From contig NZ_CP016793.1 of the NCBI RefSeq assembly GCF_001701025.1, positions 3,844,001 through 3,908,000 of the forward strand: 64,000 bases of DNA, written 5' to 3'. Positions 26,312 through 35,105 of the stretch are shown here, piece by piece. How positions within the stretch are numbered: the first letter of the stretch is position 1; each line of letters starts with the position of its first letter. The notes beneath the pieces are model-generated. The model ran no database searches. It had not been told where the DNA came from and saw only the letters and a list, made by a program, of their open reading frames with translations. This DNA comes from Lentzea guizhouensis (lineage in GTDB: Bacteria; Actinomycetota; Actinomycetes; Mycobacteriales; Pseudonocardiaceae). Both the position numbers and the translations under genes were made by a program.

Positions 26312-27250
26312 TCACACGGCTACGGTCAACGCCTCGGGAACCGCTCGGAACTCCACCTGAGTCGTCGTGCCGAGGAAATCGCCGTCCACCTGCAGGTTGG
26401 CGGGTTCCTCGCTCTTCACTCTGACATATTCGACGTCGTCACGCCGCACGAGTTTCGGACTCTTGGGATTCCCCGTGGCCAGAACTTGTGTGATGTAGCG
26501 CGCAACCGTCGGCACGCGCATCGTCTTGAGCGCCGAAAGGCCCAGACCGCCGTCGAACGACGTGCTCGGGTTGAGGTGGATGTCCTTGTCCCCGAAGTAC
26601 GTCCACGGGTCCGTGTTCGACACGAAGACCATGCCGACGTCGTCGAACGGCGCCTCGCCGGGAACCTCGACGGTGAAGTGCTGCGGGGTCCGCACGAGCT
26701 TGCCGTAGGCCTTGAGCGCGACCGCGAGGTAGAGCACGGGGCTCGCGTTGCGGCCCTTGGCGCGTTCGGCCTCGACCCCGGCGACGACGTCCGCGTCGAG
26801 GCCCACACCGGCGTTGAACGTGAACCAGCGGCCGTCCTCGATGACGTCGGCGAAGACCTGGCCGAGCCCGATGCGCCGGCTGGTGCCGTTCTCGATGGCC
26901 TGCAGCAGGACGTGGGTGGCCTCGACGGGGTCGCGCGGGATGTCCAGCGCGCCGGCGAAGACGTTCGCCGAGCCGCCGGGGACCACGCCGAGCATCGGGG
27001 AGCCGGAACGGGGGCCGCCGCGCAGGATGCCGTTGACCACCTCGTTGACCGTGCCGTCGCCGCCGTGGGCGATGACCAGGTCGAACCCGTCGTTCGCCGC
27101 CTGGGCGGCAGCGTCGAGGGCGTGGCCGCGGTATGAGGTCTGGACGATCTCCAGCTTCACGTCCGAGGCGAGCGCGTGGGCCAGCACGTCGCGACCCGCC
27201 GGCGTCGTTGTAGTCGCCTGGGGGTTCACCACGAGAAGAGCGCGCACCAT
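26312..27250 (-). CDS. Diacylglycerol/lipid kinase, DgkB/YegS family
   Basis: A 312-residue lipid kinase. The nucleotide-binding loop GGDGTVNE is at 63-70 and PGGSANVFA a little further on; the C-terminal beta-domain ends VEFRAVPEALTVAV. ATG 27250 (MVRALLVVNPQATTTT) is clear. The reading frame continues upstream over the opposite-strand gene at 27500 and is a shadow there. Members phosphorylate diacylglycerol or sphingoid bases; the actual substrate is unknown. In mycobacteria a homolog (Rv3218) is also beside whiB1. Confidence 0.9.
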   Translation of the reverse strand: MVRALLVVNPQATTTTPAGRDVLAHALASDVKLEIVQTSYRGHALDAAAQAANDGFDLVIAHGGDGTVNEVVNGILRGGPRSGSPMLGVVPGGSANVFAGALDIPRDPVEATHVLLQAIENGTSRRIGLGQVFADVIEDGRWFTFNAGVGLDADVVAGVEAERAKGRNASPVLYLAVALKAYGKLVRTPQHFTVEVPGEAPFDDVGMVFVSNTDPWTYFGDKDIHLNPSTSFDGGLGLSALKTMRVPTVARYITQVLATGNPKSPKLVRRDDVEYVRVKSEEPANLQVDGDFLGTTTQVEFRAVPEALTVAV

Positions 27251-27499
27251 TCGAGGGTAAGACAATGCGTGACCGCCCGCGGTTCGCATGTCCTCCCTCA
27301 GGGCGACACCAGGCTCACGAAAGTGGCGTAGATCTCCCTTCCGCTCGCACCGCGTCAGGCCCGCAGGCGAGTGCACCCCGGACGACCGCCGGCTCGCTGA
27401 AGGCCCCTTGATCTTCCCCCGGCGGACGTGCTCGGAAAGACCTCCAACCGGGTGGCCTACGATCCGTGACCAGGTACAGAACGTGAGGAAAGGGCTCTT

Positions 27500-27925
27500 G
27501 TGACTACCGCTACCCCGGCCCCGCCGCGGGCGGTGCGGACCGCCGCCGCGCTCACCTTCCTGCAGGGGCTGGGCGGCATCGCACTGGCCGTCGCGCTCGT
27601 CGTGCGGGTGCTGCAGGGAGCTCCCGCCGCTGGTCCGGTCCTCGGTGCCGCCGGCGTGCTCGTGCTGTGGTTCGGCGGTGTGATCTTCGCCTGCGTGATG
27701 CTGTTCCGCGGCAAGCACGGCGCCCGCACGCCCGTGATCGTCACGCAGCTGCTGCTCCTGGGCTGTGCCTGGTACGCCTACGGGCCGTCCGAACAACCGC
27801 TCATCGGATCTCTGGGCGGCATCTACTGCTTCGTGGTCCTCGTGCTGCTGTTCACCCGCGACGGCCGCGAGTGGGCGCTGGGTCTGCCGGAGGAGCCGGC
27901 CTCGCAAGCCGACAAAGCCGACTAA
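27500..27925 (+). CDS. Small integral membrane protein
   Basis: A 141-residue protein with three or four hydrophobic helices (AALTFLQGLGGIALAVALVV, GVLVLWFGGVIFACVMLF, VIVTQLLLLGCAWYA, GGIYCFVVLVLLFT) and short charged loops. GTG 27500 has GAGGAAAGGG upstream. I recognise no family with known function. It is divergent from the lipid kinase with 249 nt between; TACGAT at 27458 is a possible -10. Confidence 0.75.
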   Translation: MTTATPAPPRAVRTAAALTFLQGLGGIALAVALVVRVLQGAPAAGPVLGAAGVLVLWFGGVIFACVMLFRGKHGARTPVIVTQLLLLGCAWYAYGPSEQPLIGSLGGIYCFVVLVLLFTRDGREWALGLPEEPASQADKAD

Positions 27926-28008
27926 CGGAGGGTGGTCACAGTCACACGTGCGGGTGAAGCTGTTCGTGGTTGCTTAACCACTCCCTGCTCTCCACGAGGT
28001 GACCAACC

Positions 28009-28725
28009 ATGCGTTTCAAGACCGCGATCGCGAGCGTCTTCCTGGCGGCGCTCTCCCTCGCACCTGTGACGGCGACGGCCACGGCCGCGCCGGAAGAGCC
28101 GGGCATGTCGCCGATGATCATCGGTGGCAGCTACGCCCAGAACTTCCCGTACGCCGCCCGCCTGTTCTTCAACGGGCGGGAGAACTGCTCCGCCACGAAG
28201 ATCGCACCTCAGTGGATCCTGACCGCTGAGCACTGCGTCTCGGGCAACGGCACGTACACGTTCCGCGCGGGCAGCTTGGACCAGACCTCTGGCGGCCAGC
28301 TCGTCACGGCCAACCAGATCATCAAGCACCCGTCGGCCGACCTCGCGCTCGCGCGGGTCTCGACGACGATGTCCGCGCCGTTCGCCCCGCTCGTCTCGAC
28401 CGTCTCGGTCGGCCAGACCGTGCAGCTCTACGGCTGGGGTGCCACCTGCACCAACCAGCCGGAGATCAACTGCCAGTCGCGCTACCTGAAGGTCGCGAAC
28501 ACGCGGGTCACGAGCACCAACGGCCGTGACTACCGCGGTGGCGTCGCCATCTCGGTGTCCAGGGTCGACGGCATCGCGGCCGGCGGTGACTCCGGTGGCC
28601 CGATGTTCGCCAACGGCCGTCAGGTCGGCGTCGCCTCGACGTCGGACCGTGCCACCCGCTCCAACTACACCAGCCTCAACAACACCTCGTACCGCAACTG
28701 GATCCGCCAGTACACGGGCGTCTGA
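28009..28725 (+). CDS. Secreted trypsin-like serine protease (S1 family)
   Basis: A 238-residue preproprotein. The signal peptide runs to about residue 27 (TATATAA). A short pro-segment ends before the mature-type N-terminus IIGGSYAQNFPYAA. Catalytic triad: H75 (TAEHC), D111 (HPSADLALARV), S195 (GGDSGGP). Four cysteines support the usual disulfides. There is no C-terminal carbohydrate-binding or membrane domain. It is an extracellular protease of Streptomyces trypsin type. It appears monocistronic, with a strong hairpin after the stop. Confidence 0.9.
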   Translation: MRFKTAIASVFLAALSLAPVTATATAAPEEPGMSPMIIGGSYAQNFPYAARLFFNGRENCSATKIAPQWILTAEHCVSGNGTYTFRAGSLDQTSGGQLVTANQIIKHPSADLALARVSTTMSAPFAPLVSTVSVGQTVQLYGWGATCTNQPEINCQSRYLKVANTRVTSTNGRDYRGGVAISVSRVDGIAAGGDSGGPMFANGRQVGVASTSDRATRSNYTSLNNTSYRNWIRQYTGV

Positions 28726-28739
28726 TCTGAAGTCACGCG

Positions 28740-28776
28740 GGGGCCCCGCGTTCCCCTCACGGGAACGCGGGGCCCC
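28740..28776 (+). terminator. Perfect 16-bp terminator hairpin after the trypsin gene
   Basis: GGGGCCCCGCGTTCCC (28740-28755) pairs exactly with 28761-28776 around a 5-nt loop CTCAC, followed by TGCGTTT. The stem is a close relative of the hairpin after secA (7709-7745). Confidence 0.85.
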
Positions 28777-28904
28777 TGCGTTTCGCGTGGAAGCACGTAC
28801 TTATGTCACCGTGCGTGTTCACGAATGGTGGATGGACACGAACGGAGTAGCCAGCTACCGTGCTGCCAGCGTTCGCGCCGCTCGGGAGCAGGGTGAGGTG
28901 CGCA

Positions 28905-29705
28905 GTGCAGGACGGCCCGCAGCGGGTGACGACACACGGCAGTTCGGAGCGCCCGAACGAGGCACGTCTCTTCGACTACTACCTCGGTGGCGCCCACAAC
29001 TTCGCCGTTGACCGCGCCTTGGCCGAGGACACCATCAAGCAGTTCCCGGTCGCGGAGATGGCCCGCACGATCCGCTCGTTCTCCCGCCGCGTGGTCCGGT
29101 TCTGCGTCGAGGACCTCGGCATCCGGCAGTTCCTCGACCTCGGCAGCGGCATCCCGACCGCGGGCAACGTCCACGAGGTCGCCCAGACCGTCGACCCCTC
29201 GTGCCACGTCGTCTACGTGGACCGCGACCCGGTGACCGTCGCCCACTCCCGCACCATGCTGCGCGAGAACCTCAACGCCGCCATCGTCCAAGCCGACATC
29301 TGCGACGTGGGCACCGTGCTGCGCGACCCGGAGACCCGCCGCCTGATCGACTTCGAGAAGCCGGTGGCCGTCCTGATGGTCGGCATCCTCCCGTACGTCC
29401 GCGAAGAGCCCACCGGTGTCGTCGCGCGCTACCGGGCCGCGATGTGCGAGGGCAGCGTCCTGGCCCTGACCCACCTCACCCGCGACGTCGAACCGGAGCT
29501 CGTCGACAAGCTGGTCACCCTGGCAGGCGGCCTGGAGACCCCGCTGGTCCCGCGCACCAAGCAGGACGTCGAGGAGTTCGTCGACGGCCTGGAGCTGCTC
29601 GACCCCGGCCTGGTGCTCGCCGCGCACTGGCGGGCGGACGGCGAGCTGCCCGGCGGCTCGGCCGCGGCGGACGCCTCGACGTACGGCGCGGTCGGGATCG
29701 TCTGA
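28905..29705 (+). CDS. SAM-dependent methyltransferase, DUF574 family
   Basis: A protein of about 266 residues from GTG 28905 (ribosome-binding site GGTGAGG); a GTG at 28860 would add 15 residues. The family hallmarks are PNEARLFDYYLGGAHNFAVDR near the N-terminus and the SAM-binding FLDLGSGIPTAGNVHEVAQ, followed by VVYVDRDPVTVAHSR. This family is greatly expanded in mycelial actinobacteria, and no substrate is established. It is flanked by a convergent, broken methyltransferase of a different type. Confidence 0.85.
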   Translation: MQDGPQRVTTHGSSERPNEARLFDYYLGGAHNFAVDRALAEDTIKQFPVAEMARTIRSFSRRVVRFCVEDLGIRQFLDLGSGIPTAGNVHEVAQTVDPSCHVVYVDRDPVTVAHSRTMLRENLNAAIVQADICDVGTVLRDPETRRLIDFEKPVAVLMVGILPYVREEPTGVVARYRAAMCEGSVLALTHLTRDVEPELVDKLVTLAGGLETPLVPRTKQDVEEFVDGLELLDPGLVLAAHWRADGELPGGSAAADASTYGAVGIV

Positions 29706-29712
29706 GTGCTGC

Positions 29713-30281
29713 TCAACGGGCGCTGACGAGCAGGTACCGCTCGTCGTCGACCGCGCGTCCCAGCGCCGGGTCGGTCAGCGGCGTCACCGCCGCCTCCTCG
29801 CGCACGGCCGCACGAGCCCAGCGCACTCGGTCGCCGTGAGCCCGCACCGGTCGACCAGCGGCCCTCACGAGCACCGCCCGCCCGGCCGCAGCAGCGGCAC
29901 CCACCTGCCGAGCGCGGCCCGGGTCGGGCAACGCCCAGAGCACGTGCCGCGCCAGCACGACGTCGGCCGTTCCCGGCGCATACGGCGGATTCGCGGCATC
30001 ACCCTGCACGAACTCGGCGCGACACCGGCGGCCGCGGCCTTGGCGACCGCCGCCTCGACCATCCGCGCGGCGAGGTCGACCCCGCGGACGTGGTGGCCCG
30101 CCTCGGCGAGCAGCACGGCGAGACTGCCCGTGCCGCACCCGAGGTCGACCACCTCTGCCGGTCCCGGCGGCAGCAGCGGGAGCAGCAGGTCAGCCCACGC
30201 GGTCCGCACCTCCGCGTCCCGCAGGCCGTGGTCGGGTTCGTCGTCGAACGTCGCAGCCTGCTCGTCCCAGAACGCCGTCAC
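29713..30281 (-). pseudogene. Class I SAM-dependent methyltransferase, multiply frameshifted
   Basis: The start at GTG 30281 (VTAFWDEQAATFDDEPDHG) runs through the SAM motif VVDLGCGTGSLAVLLAE to about 30015. The continuation QGDAANPPYAPGTADVVLAR is in a second frame to about 29932. LGRWVPLLRPGG is in the first again, and the end (DERYLLVSAR, stop 29713) is in the second. Between 29900 and 29780 the expected VEGRWSTGAGLTATEC can be read only by adding bases at two or more points. At least five indels in 570 nt look more like real decay than the isolated shifts elsewhere, though error cannot be excluded. Confidence 0.75.
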
Positions 30282-30385
30282 GCCGTCCTCCTCGGACTCG
30301 GTCCTGCCCCGGACACGGCGAAGGCCGGGCCGGAGCACAGGGGCGGCTCCGGACCCGGCCTGGTCGTGCTGCCGTGCTGCGGTGC

Positions 30386-30814
30386 TCAGCCCCGGTAGGC
30401 GCCCTGGGCGCCGGCGAGAGCCGCCGGGCCGCGGTACTGCGCGCCACCGAAGGCGAGGATCGCGAAGCCGACGATGCTGAACAGCCAGAGGCCGACGATG
30501 CCGAAGACGGTGTCCTTGCCGAACGACTTGGCGATGTCGATCGCCAGGAACGCGAACACGACGATGTTCACGAACGGGATCAGCAGCAGGATCGTCCACC
30601 AGCCGGGACGTCCGGCGATCTTCGTCATCACGTAGAAGTTGTAGATCGGGACGATCGACGCCCAGCCCGGCTGACCGGCCTTGGTGAAGACCTTCCACAT
30701 GATGACGATGCTGATGATGCCGAAGACGAGGCCGATGACGGCGAACACGGCGAGGCTGCCGAGCAGGGCGGCCTGGTCGGCCTCGGTGAGGGTCGGCTGC
30801 TGTGACGGGACCAC
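30386..30814 (-). CDS. DUF5684-like membrane protein
   Basis: A 142-residue membrane protein with about four helices: GSLAVFAVIGLVFGIISIVI, a re-entrant WASIVPIYNFYVM segment, TILLLIPFVNIVVFAFLAI and VGLWLFSIVGFAILAF. The KVFTKAGQPGWASIVPIYN motif is typical of a family often fused to or near signal peptidase genes. GTG 30814 follows AAGGA. Function unknown. Confidence 0.78.
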   Translation of the reverse strand: MVPSQQPTLTEADQAALLGSLAVFAVIGLVFGIISIVIMWKVFTKAGQPGWASIVPIYNFYVMTKIAGRPGWWTILLLIPFVNIVVFAFLAIDIAKSFGKDTVFGIVGLWLFSIVGFAILAFGGAQYRGPAALAGAQGAYRG

Positions 30815-30941
30815 GGTCGTTCCTTCTTTCCACGCTTACCTTGGTGCCGGGGGATCGGCGAGCGGGGACGCTGCCAGGACCGTGGACCCGTCCTGTGTGG
30901 AATTCCTGTTTCGTGAGCCTTTCGAGACCTTCCGTCAACCT

Positions 30942-31418
30942 TCAGCGTGCAGAGCCCAGCTCCTGCAGCGCCTGATCGGCCACCCGCATCACCGTCCACT
31001 CGTCCATCGGGATGGCACCCAACGACTTGTAGAAGCCGATCGACGGTTCGTTCCAGTTGAGCACCCACCACTGCAGCCGGGTGTACCCGCGCTCGACGCA
31101 CTCCTGTGCGAGCGCCTCGAGCAGCTGCTTGCCGAAGCCCTTGCCGCGCTGCTCCGGCGTGACGTAGAGGTCTTCGAGGTAGATGCCGTGCACGCCGTCC
31201 CACGTCGAGAAGTTGAGGAACCACAACGCGATCCCGACTACCTGACCGTCCACTTCGGCCACGTGGCCGAACAGCGCGGGGTGCTCGCCGAACAGCGCGG
31301 TGCGCAGCTGCTCGGAGGTGAGGTGGCACTGCTCCGGTGCCCGTTCGTAGAGCGCGAGCTCGTGCACGAGCCGCACGACCGCGTCGACGTCACGCGGTTC
31401 CACCCGGCGGATCATCAC
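30942..31418 (-). CDS. GNAT-family N-acetyltransferase
   Basis: A 158-residue GNAT enzyme. The acetyl-CoA pyrophosphate-binding motif is in VTPEQRGKGFGKQLLEAL, preceded by the LEDLYV strand; the later LQWWVLNWNEPSIGFYKSLGA resembles spermidine/diamine acetyltransferases (SSAT-like). ATG 31418 overlaps the stop of the histidine-phosphatase gene (ATGA), so the two are co-translated. The substrate is inferred only at class level (amine). Confidence 0.85.
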   Translation of the reverse strand: MMIRRVEPRDVDAVVRLVHELALYERAPEQCHLTSEQLRTALFGEHPALFGHVAEVDGQVVGIALWFLNFSTWDGVHGIYLEDLYVTPEQRGKGFGKQLLEALAQECVERGYTRLQWWVLNWNEPSIGFYKSLGAIPMDEWTVMRVADQALQELGSAR

Positions 31419-32011
31419 ACCTCCCAGGCAGGCACGTTGAGCCTGCGCACCTGCGGGTCGCCCCGCTCGTCGCCCAGCTGGCAGGTGCCGGCCGGGTCCA
31501 GTCCGAAGTGGACGCCCTGGTCCGGCGCGAGGCCCAGCCAGGCCGCGATCAGCACCCGGCTGAAGTGCCCGTGGCCGACCAGCACCACGTCACCGCCCGG
31601 CAGGACGCGGCGCACCTCGGCGAGCACCTTGCGCGCCCGCTCCTGCACCTCCGCGTGCGTCTCGCCGTTCGGCATCGGGTGCGACCACACCGTCCACCCC
31701 GGAACGCGCTCGCGGATCTGCGGCGTGGTGATGCCCTCGTAGTCGCCGTAGTCCCACTCGGCCAGGTCCTCGGTCGTCGCCGTGACCTCCAGGCCGGCGA
31801 GCTCCGCCGTGCGGGTGGCGCGCTGCCGCGGGCTCGTCAGCACGAGCGCCGGCGCCTGGTCCGTCGCTCTGAGCCTCGCGAGCGTGGCGCCCGCCCTGCG
31901 TGCCTGCTGCTCTCCTTCCGGCGTCAGCTCGATGTCGGTGCGTCCCGTGTGCCTGCCGCTCTCGGACCACTCGGTCTGGCCGTGGCGCAGCAGGTAGAGG
32001 TGGGTGCTCAC
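31415..32011 (-). CDS. Histidine phosphatase (phosphoglycerate mutase-like)
   Basis: A 198-residue branch 1 histidine phosphatase. The phospho-accepting histidine is in LYLLRHGQTEWSESGRHTGRTD, and the second histidine in VVLVGHGHFSRVL. GTG 32011 (VSTHLYLLRHG) fits the family start; the long upstream extension is a shadow. Substrate unknown: the family includes cofactor-dependent mutases and acid, sugar-phosphate or nucleotide phosphatases. It is coupled to the downstream GNAT gene by a 4-nt overlap. Confidence 0.87.
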   Translation of the reverse strand: MSTHLYLLRHGQTEWSESGRHTGRTDIELTPEGEQQARRAGATLARLRATDQAPALVLTSPRQRATRTAELAGLEVTATTEDLAEWDYGDYEGITTPQIRERVPGWTVWSHPMPNGETHAEVQERARKVLAEVRRVLPGGDVVLVGHGHFSRVLIAAWLGLAPDQGVHFGLDPAGTCQLGDERGDPQVRRLNVPAWEV

Positions 32012-32079
32012 CTGTTCGATCCTAAGGAGTGACCGCCGCCACGTTTGGGGGAGTACCTGTTCGAGGTACCCCGCTCGCC

Positions 32080-32238
32080 ATGACCGCCGAGCACCACGAC
32101 CACGGCGCACCCGACGAGGTTGATGCCCAGGAGATCCGTGAGGCGTTCGGGGTGCGCGTCGCGCGCCTCCGGGCGGAGCTGACCTCGACGTGGAACAAGC
32201 TGAGCCAGAACGAACGCGGTTTCGACGGACCGAAGTGA
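32080..32238 (+). CDS. Small hypothetical protein (52 aa)
   Basis: ATG 32080 encodes MTAEHHDHGAPDEVDAQE followed by a predicted helix (REAFGVRVARLRAELTSTW). Codon third positions are mostly G/C, as in real genes here, and the divergent gene starts 68 nt away. No ribosome-binding site is strong (GAGG at 32063 is 13 nt upstream). No family recognised. It may be a real small protein or chance. Confidence 0.4.
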   Translation: MTAEHHDHGAPDEVDAQEIREAFGVRVARLRAELTSTWNKLSQNERGFDGPK

Positions 32239-32384
32239 ACGACCAGCGGGCATTCGTCTGAACCGCAGGGCCGAACGGCCTAGTACTCCGGTCTGCACTT
32301 CGTCTTGTTCGGGACTTGTGCCTGCGCGAGCCGTTGGTTCGTCGATACAACGGAGTGGACGTCCTTTCTGAGGGGGACCCACTC

Positions 32385-35024
32385 ATGCGCCGTGTTGTCG
32401 CGCTTCTGATACCTGTCTTGCTCACCGCTGTCTTACCTGCGCTGCCCGCGTCGGCCGCGCCCAGACCGCCCGGCGTGTCCGTCGCCGGCGACGTGATCAC
32501 GTGGACCTCGCCCCGCCCGCTGCCGTTGACCGACGCCGGCGTCGAGTTCTGGGAGGGCGACAGGTACCTCGGGCACGCCCGTGAGTCCGCCGACCTGCGC
32601 ACGTTCACGTTGCAGACGCCGGTGCGGAACCCGGCTGCCTTGGAGGTGCGCTCCTCCGGCCGCCGCATCGACGTCGAGGAACCCGCGCCACCCGTCGCGC
32701 AGGGCACACCGGAGCTGCCGGCGCTGCAACCGGAGGCCGCCGTCGACCCCGGCACGCCGGGGTCCTACGAGACCACCAGGGGCGAGTACCGGCTCGGCTC
32801 CGTCCGGCTGCCCGGATACGCGCAGCCGATCGAGATGGAGGCCGTCGTCGTCGCGCCGAAGGACGCGCGGGGCAAGCGGCCGCTGGTGCTGTTCCTGCAC
32901 GGCAGGCACTACACCTGCTACAGCAAGACGAACCCCAGCGTGACCAGCGGCGCCTGGCCGTGTCCCGAGGGGCTCACCCCCGTGCCGAGCCACCGCGGTT
33001 ACCTGAAGTCGCAGCAGCTGCTGGCGTCCCAGGGATACCTGACGGTCTCGATCTCCGCCAACGGCATCAACGCCCAGGACGCCGGGACCGCCGACGCCGG
33101 TGCGCAGGGCCGTTCCTCGTTGGTGCGCCACCACCTGGCGAAGTGGGCCGACTGGTCCGCGAACCGCGGCGGCGCGCCGGAACCGGTGAGGACCGCTCCC
33201 GCGGCCGACATGGCGAAGGTGCTGCTCGTCGGCCACTCGCGCGGTGGTGAGGGCGTCAACCGCGCCGCGACGGACAGCCTGACGCCGCCACCCGGCGACA
33301 CCGGGTTCTCCGGTCCGGTGCGCTGGACGATCAAGGGCGACGTGCTGATCGGCCCCACGATCTTCGGCCACAACCCGGCGCCGGACGTCCCCTCGGTGAC
33401 GCTGCTGCCCGGTTGCGACGGTGACGTGTCCGACCTGCAGGGCCAGATCCTCGTCGACCAGACCCGCGGCGTGAGCCGTGGCGTCGCGCTGCACAGCGCG
33501 CTGTACGTCGTGGGCGCCAACCACAACTTCTACAACAGCGAGTGGACACCCGGTCAGGCCGAGGCGCCCGCGTCCGACGACTTCTGGAACCCCGGCAACG
33601 ACCCGGTGTGCGCACCGGGCACCGCGACCCGGCTGACCGCCGACCAGCAGCAGGCCCAGGGCGCCACGTACACCGCGGCGGCCGCGCACCTGTTCCTGTC
33701 GCGCGACGAACGCGTCCTGCCGCTGCTCGACGGCTCCGGGTGCGCGCGCCGTCCGGCCCGGCCGCGTCCTCGCCCACGCCGTGGGTGCGACCGCAGGCCG
33801 TTGGTGGTGCCGTCCGCCGGGACCACCGCCTCCGGCAGCGCACGGGTCTGCTTGCAGGTCACCACGGACGCGGCCGCCGCGTGTGGTCCGCGCTCGCCGC
33901 ACTTCGTGTCGCTGCGCGGTGCCGGCACCCAGCCGGAACGCCTTGCGGTGGCGTTGAAGTGGACCGCGGCGGGCCAGGCAGGCGTGGTCGGGCTGCCGGA
34001 GCCGGTCTCGCTGGCGGGTTCCCGTTCGCTGGCGCTGCGCCTGGCCGTTCCCGCGAACACGCCGGCGTCGTCGTTCGAGGTCTTCGTGACCGACCGCGGT
34101 GGACGGCGCTCGCTCGGCCCGGTCTCGGTGACCGGTCTGCCCGGCTCGGCGCGCACGAGCTCCCTGTGGGCACAGGAGGTCCGCGTCCCGGTGCCGGCCG
34201 GCCTCGGCCGCGTGTCGTCGCTGGAGCTCGTCCCGGCGTCCGCGTCGGGTGAGGCCTGGCTGATCGACGCCCACGGCTGGGACAGGGGCCTGCCGCCCGT
34301 GCCGCCGTCGACCCTGGGCCGCGCCGACGCCACCCTGGTCCCGGTCGACGAGGGCGACTCCGGCACCCGCACGGTCAACGTCGCGGTCACCGCCACCGGC
34401 AACGGCACCCGCACCGTGCGGGTGTTCTACGTCGACGGCCTCACCACGGACACCAAGTCCCGCCTCGTCACGCTGAAGCCGGGCGAGCGGCGCGTCGAGG
34501 TGCCGATCTCGGTCACCGGCAACACCCGCTGGGGCAGCGACCAGCTGCGCCCCGTGCTGGTGCAGGCGATCCACAACGTCGTGGTCGGCGGCGCCATCGG
34601 CGGCCTGATGATCAAGAACGACGACCCGGCACCGACGATCTCGGTGACCCCGGTGGCCGACAACGTGGTCGAGGGCGCGCCGCTGAAGTGGAGGCTGACG
34701 CTCTCGGCACCCGTCGACGCGGCCGTCTACCTCGGCAGCTCGGCGCTGGCACCCACCGGCGCCGAACTGTCCACAACGGACGTCGACGCCACGTGGTTCA
34801 CCGGGAGTTCCGGCGAGGACCCGCTGCCGTCCAGGCCGCTGTCCTCGACGCTGGTCGGCGTGTACCCGTACCTCCCGGCGGGGCAGACGTCCTACGAGTT
34901 CGAGGTGCCGACCGTCACCGACACCGAGACCGAGGGCGAGGAGCAGGTGCGGCTGAGGTTCGAGTCGTTCCAGCCGGCCGGTGTCACGTTCGAGGTGGTC
35001 GGCACGGTCCGCGACGCCGCTTGA
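32385..35024 (+). CDS. Large secreted alpha/beta-hydrolase with C-terminal beta-sandwich (Calx-beta-like) region
   Basis: An 879-residue exported protein. The signal peptide is MRRVVALLIPVLLTAVLPAL, cleaved near ASAA. The hydrolase domain (about 150-460) has the lid-forming LVLFLHGRHYTCYSKT, nucleophile elbow VLLVGHSRGGEGV and a histidine in VVGANHNFYNSEW. The C-terminal part (about 640-879) carries Calx-beta-like repeats (GDSGTRTVNVAVTATG; VVEGAPLKWRLTLSAP). Between about 33741 and 33789 the reading GCARRPARPRPRPRRGC is out of register. The neighbouring frame gives ARAVRPGRVLAHAVGA, so one extra and one missing base compensate. The substrate is unknown. Confidence 0.83.
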   Translation: MRRVVALLIPVLLTAVLPALPASAAPRPPGVSVAGDVITWTSPRPLPLTDAGVEFWEGDRYLGHARESADLRTFTLQTPVRNPAALEVRSSGRRIDVEEPAPPVAQGTPELPALQPEAAVDPGTPGSYETTRGEYRLGSVRLPGYAQPIEMEAVVVAPKDARGKRPLVLFLHGRHYTCYSKTNPSVTSGAWPCPEGLTPVPSHRGYLKSQQLLASQGYLTVSISANGINAQDAGTADAGAQGRSSLVRHHLAKWADWSANRGGAPEPVRTAPAADMAKVLLVGHSRGGEGVNRAATDSLTPPPGDTGFSGPVRWTIKGDVLIGPTIFGHNPAPDVPSVTLLPGCDGDVSDLQGQILVDQTRGVSRGVALHSALYVVGANHNFYNSEWTPGQAEAPASDDFWNPGNDPVCAPGTATRLTADQQQAQGATYTAAAAHLFLSRDERVLPLLDGSGCARRPARPRPRPRRGCDRRPLVVPSAGTTASGSARVCLQVTTDAAAACGPRSPHFVSLRGAGTQPERLAVALKWTAAGQAGVVGLPEPVSLAGSRSLALRLAVPANTPASSFEVFVTDRGGRRSLGPVSVTGLPGSARTSSLWAQEVRVPVPAGLGRVSSLELVPASASGEAWLIDAHGWDRGLPPVPPSTLGRADATLVPVDEGDSGTRTVNVAVTATGNGTRTVRVFYVDGLTTDTKSRLVTLKPGERRVEVPISVTGNTRWGSDQLRPVLVQAIHNVVVGGAIGGLMIKNDDPAPTISVTPVADNVVEGAPLKWRLTLSAPVDAAVYLGSSALAPTGAELSTTDVDATWFTGSSGEDPLPSRPLSSTLVGVYPYLPAGQTSYEFEVPTVTDTETEGEEQVRLRFESFQPAGVTFEVVGTVRDAA

Positions 35025-35105
35025 GTTCCGTTGTCACGGTGCCGTCTCCTGTTCGGGGACGGTACCGTGGCCTCGTGGCGGCGGTGTTGCGTTCCTTCGC
35101 TCCCT

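Noticed and set aside
30282..30938. Upstream extension of the broken methyltransferase frame
   Set aside because: It overlaps the DUF5684 gene in another frame; the methyltransferase starts at GTG 30281.
32433..34574. A 713-codon minus-strand open frame
   Set aside because: Antisense shadow of the secreted hydrolase; arginine/valine-rich with no motifs.
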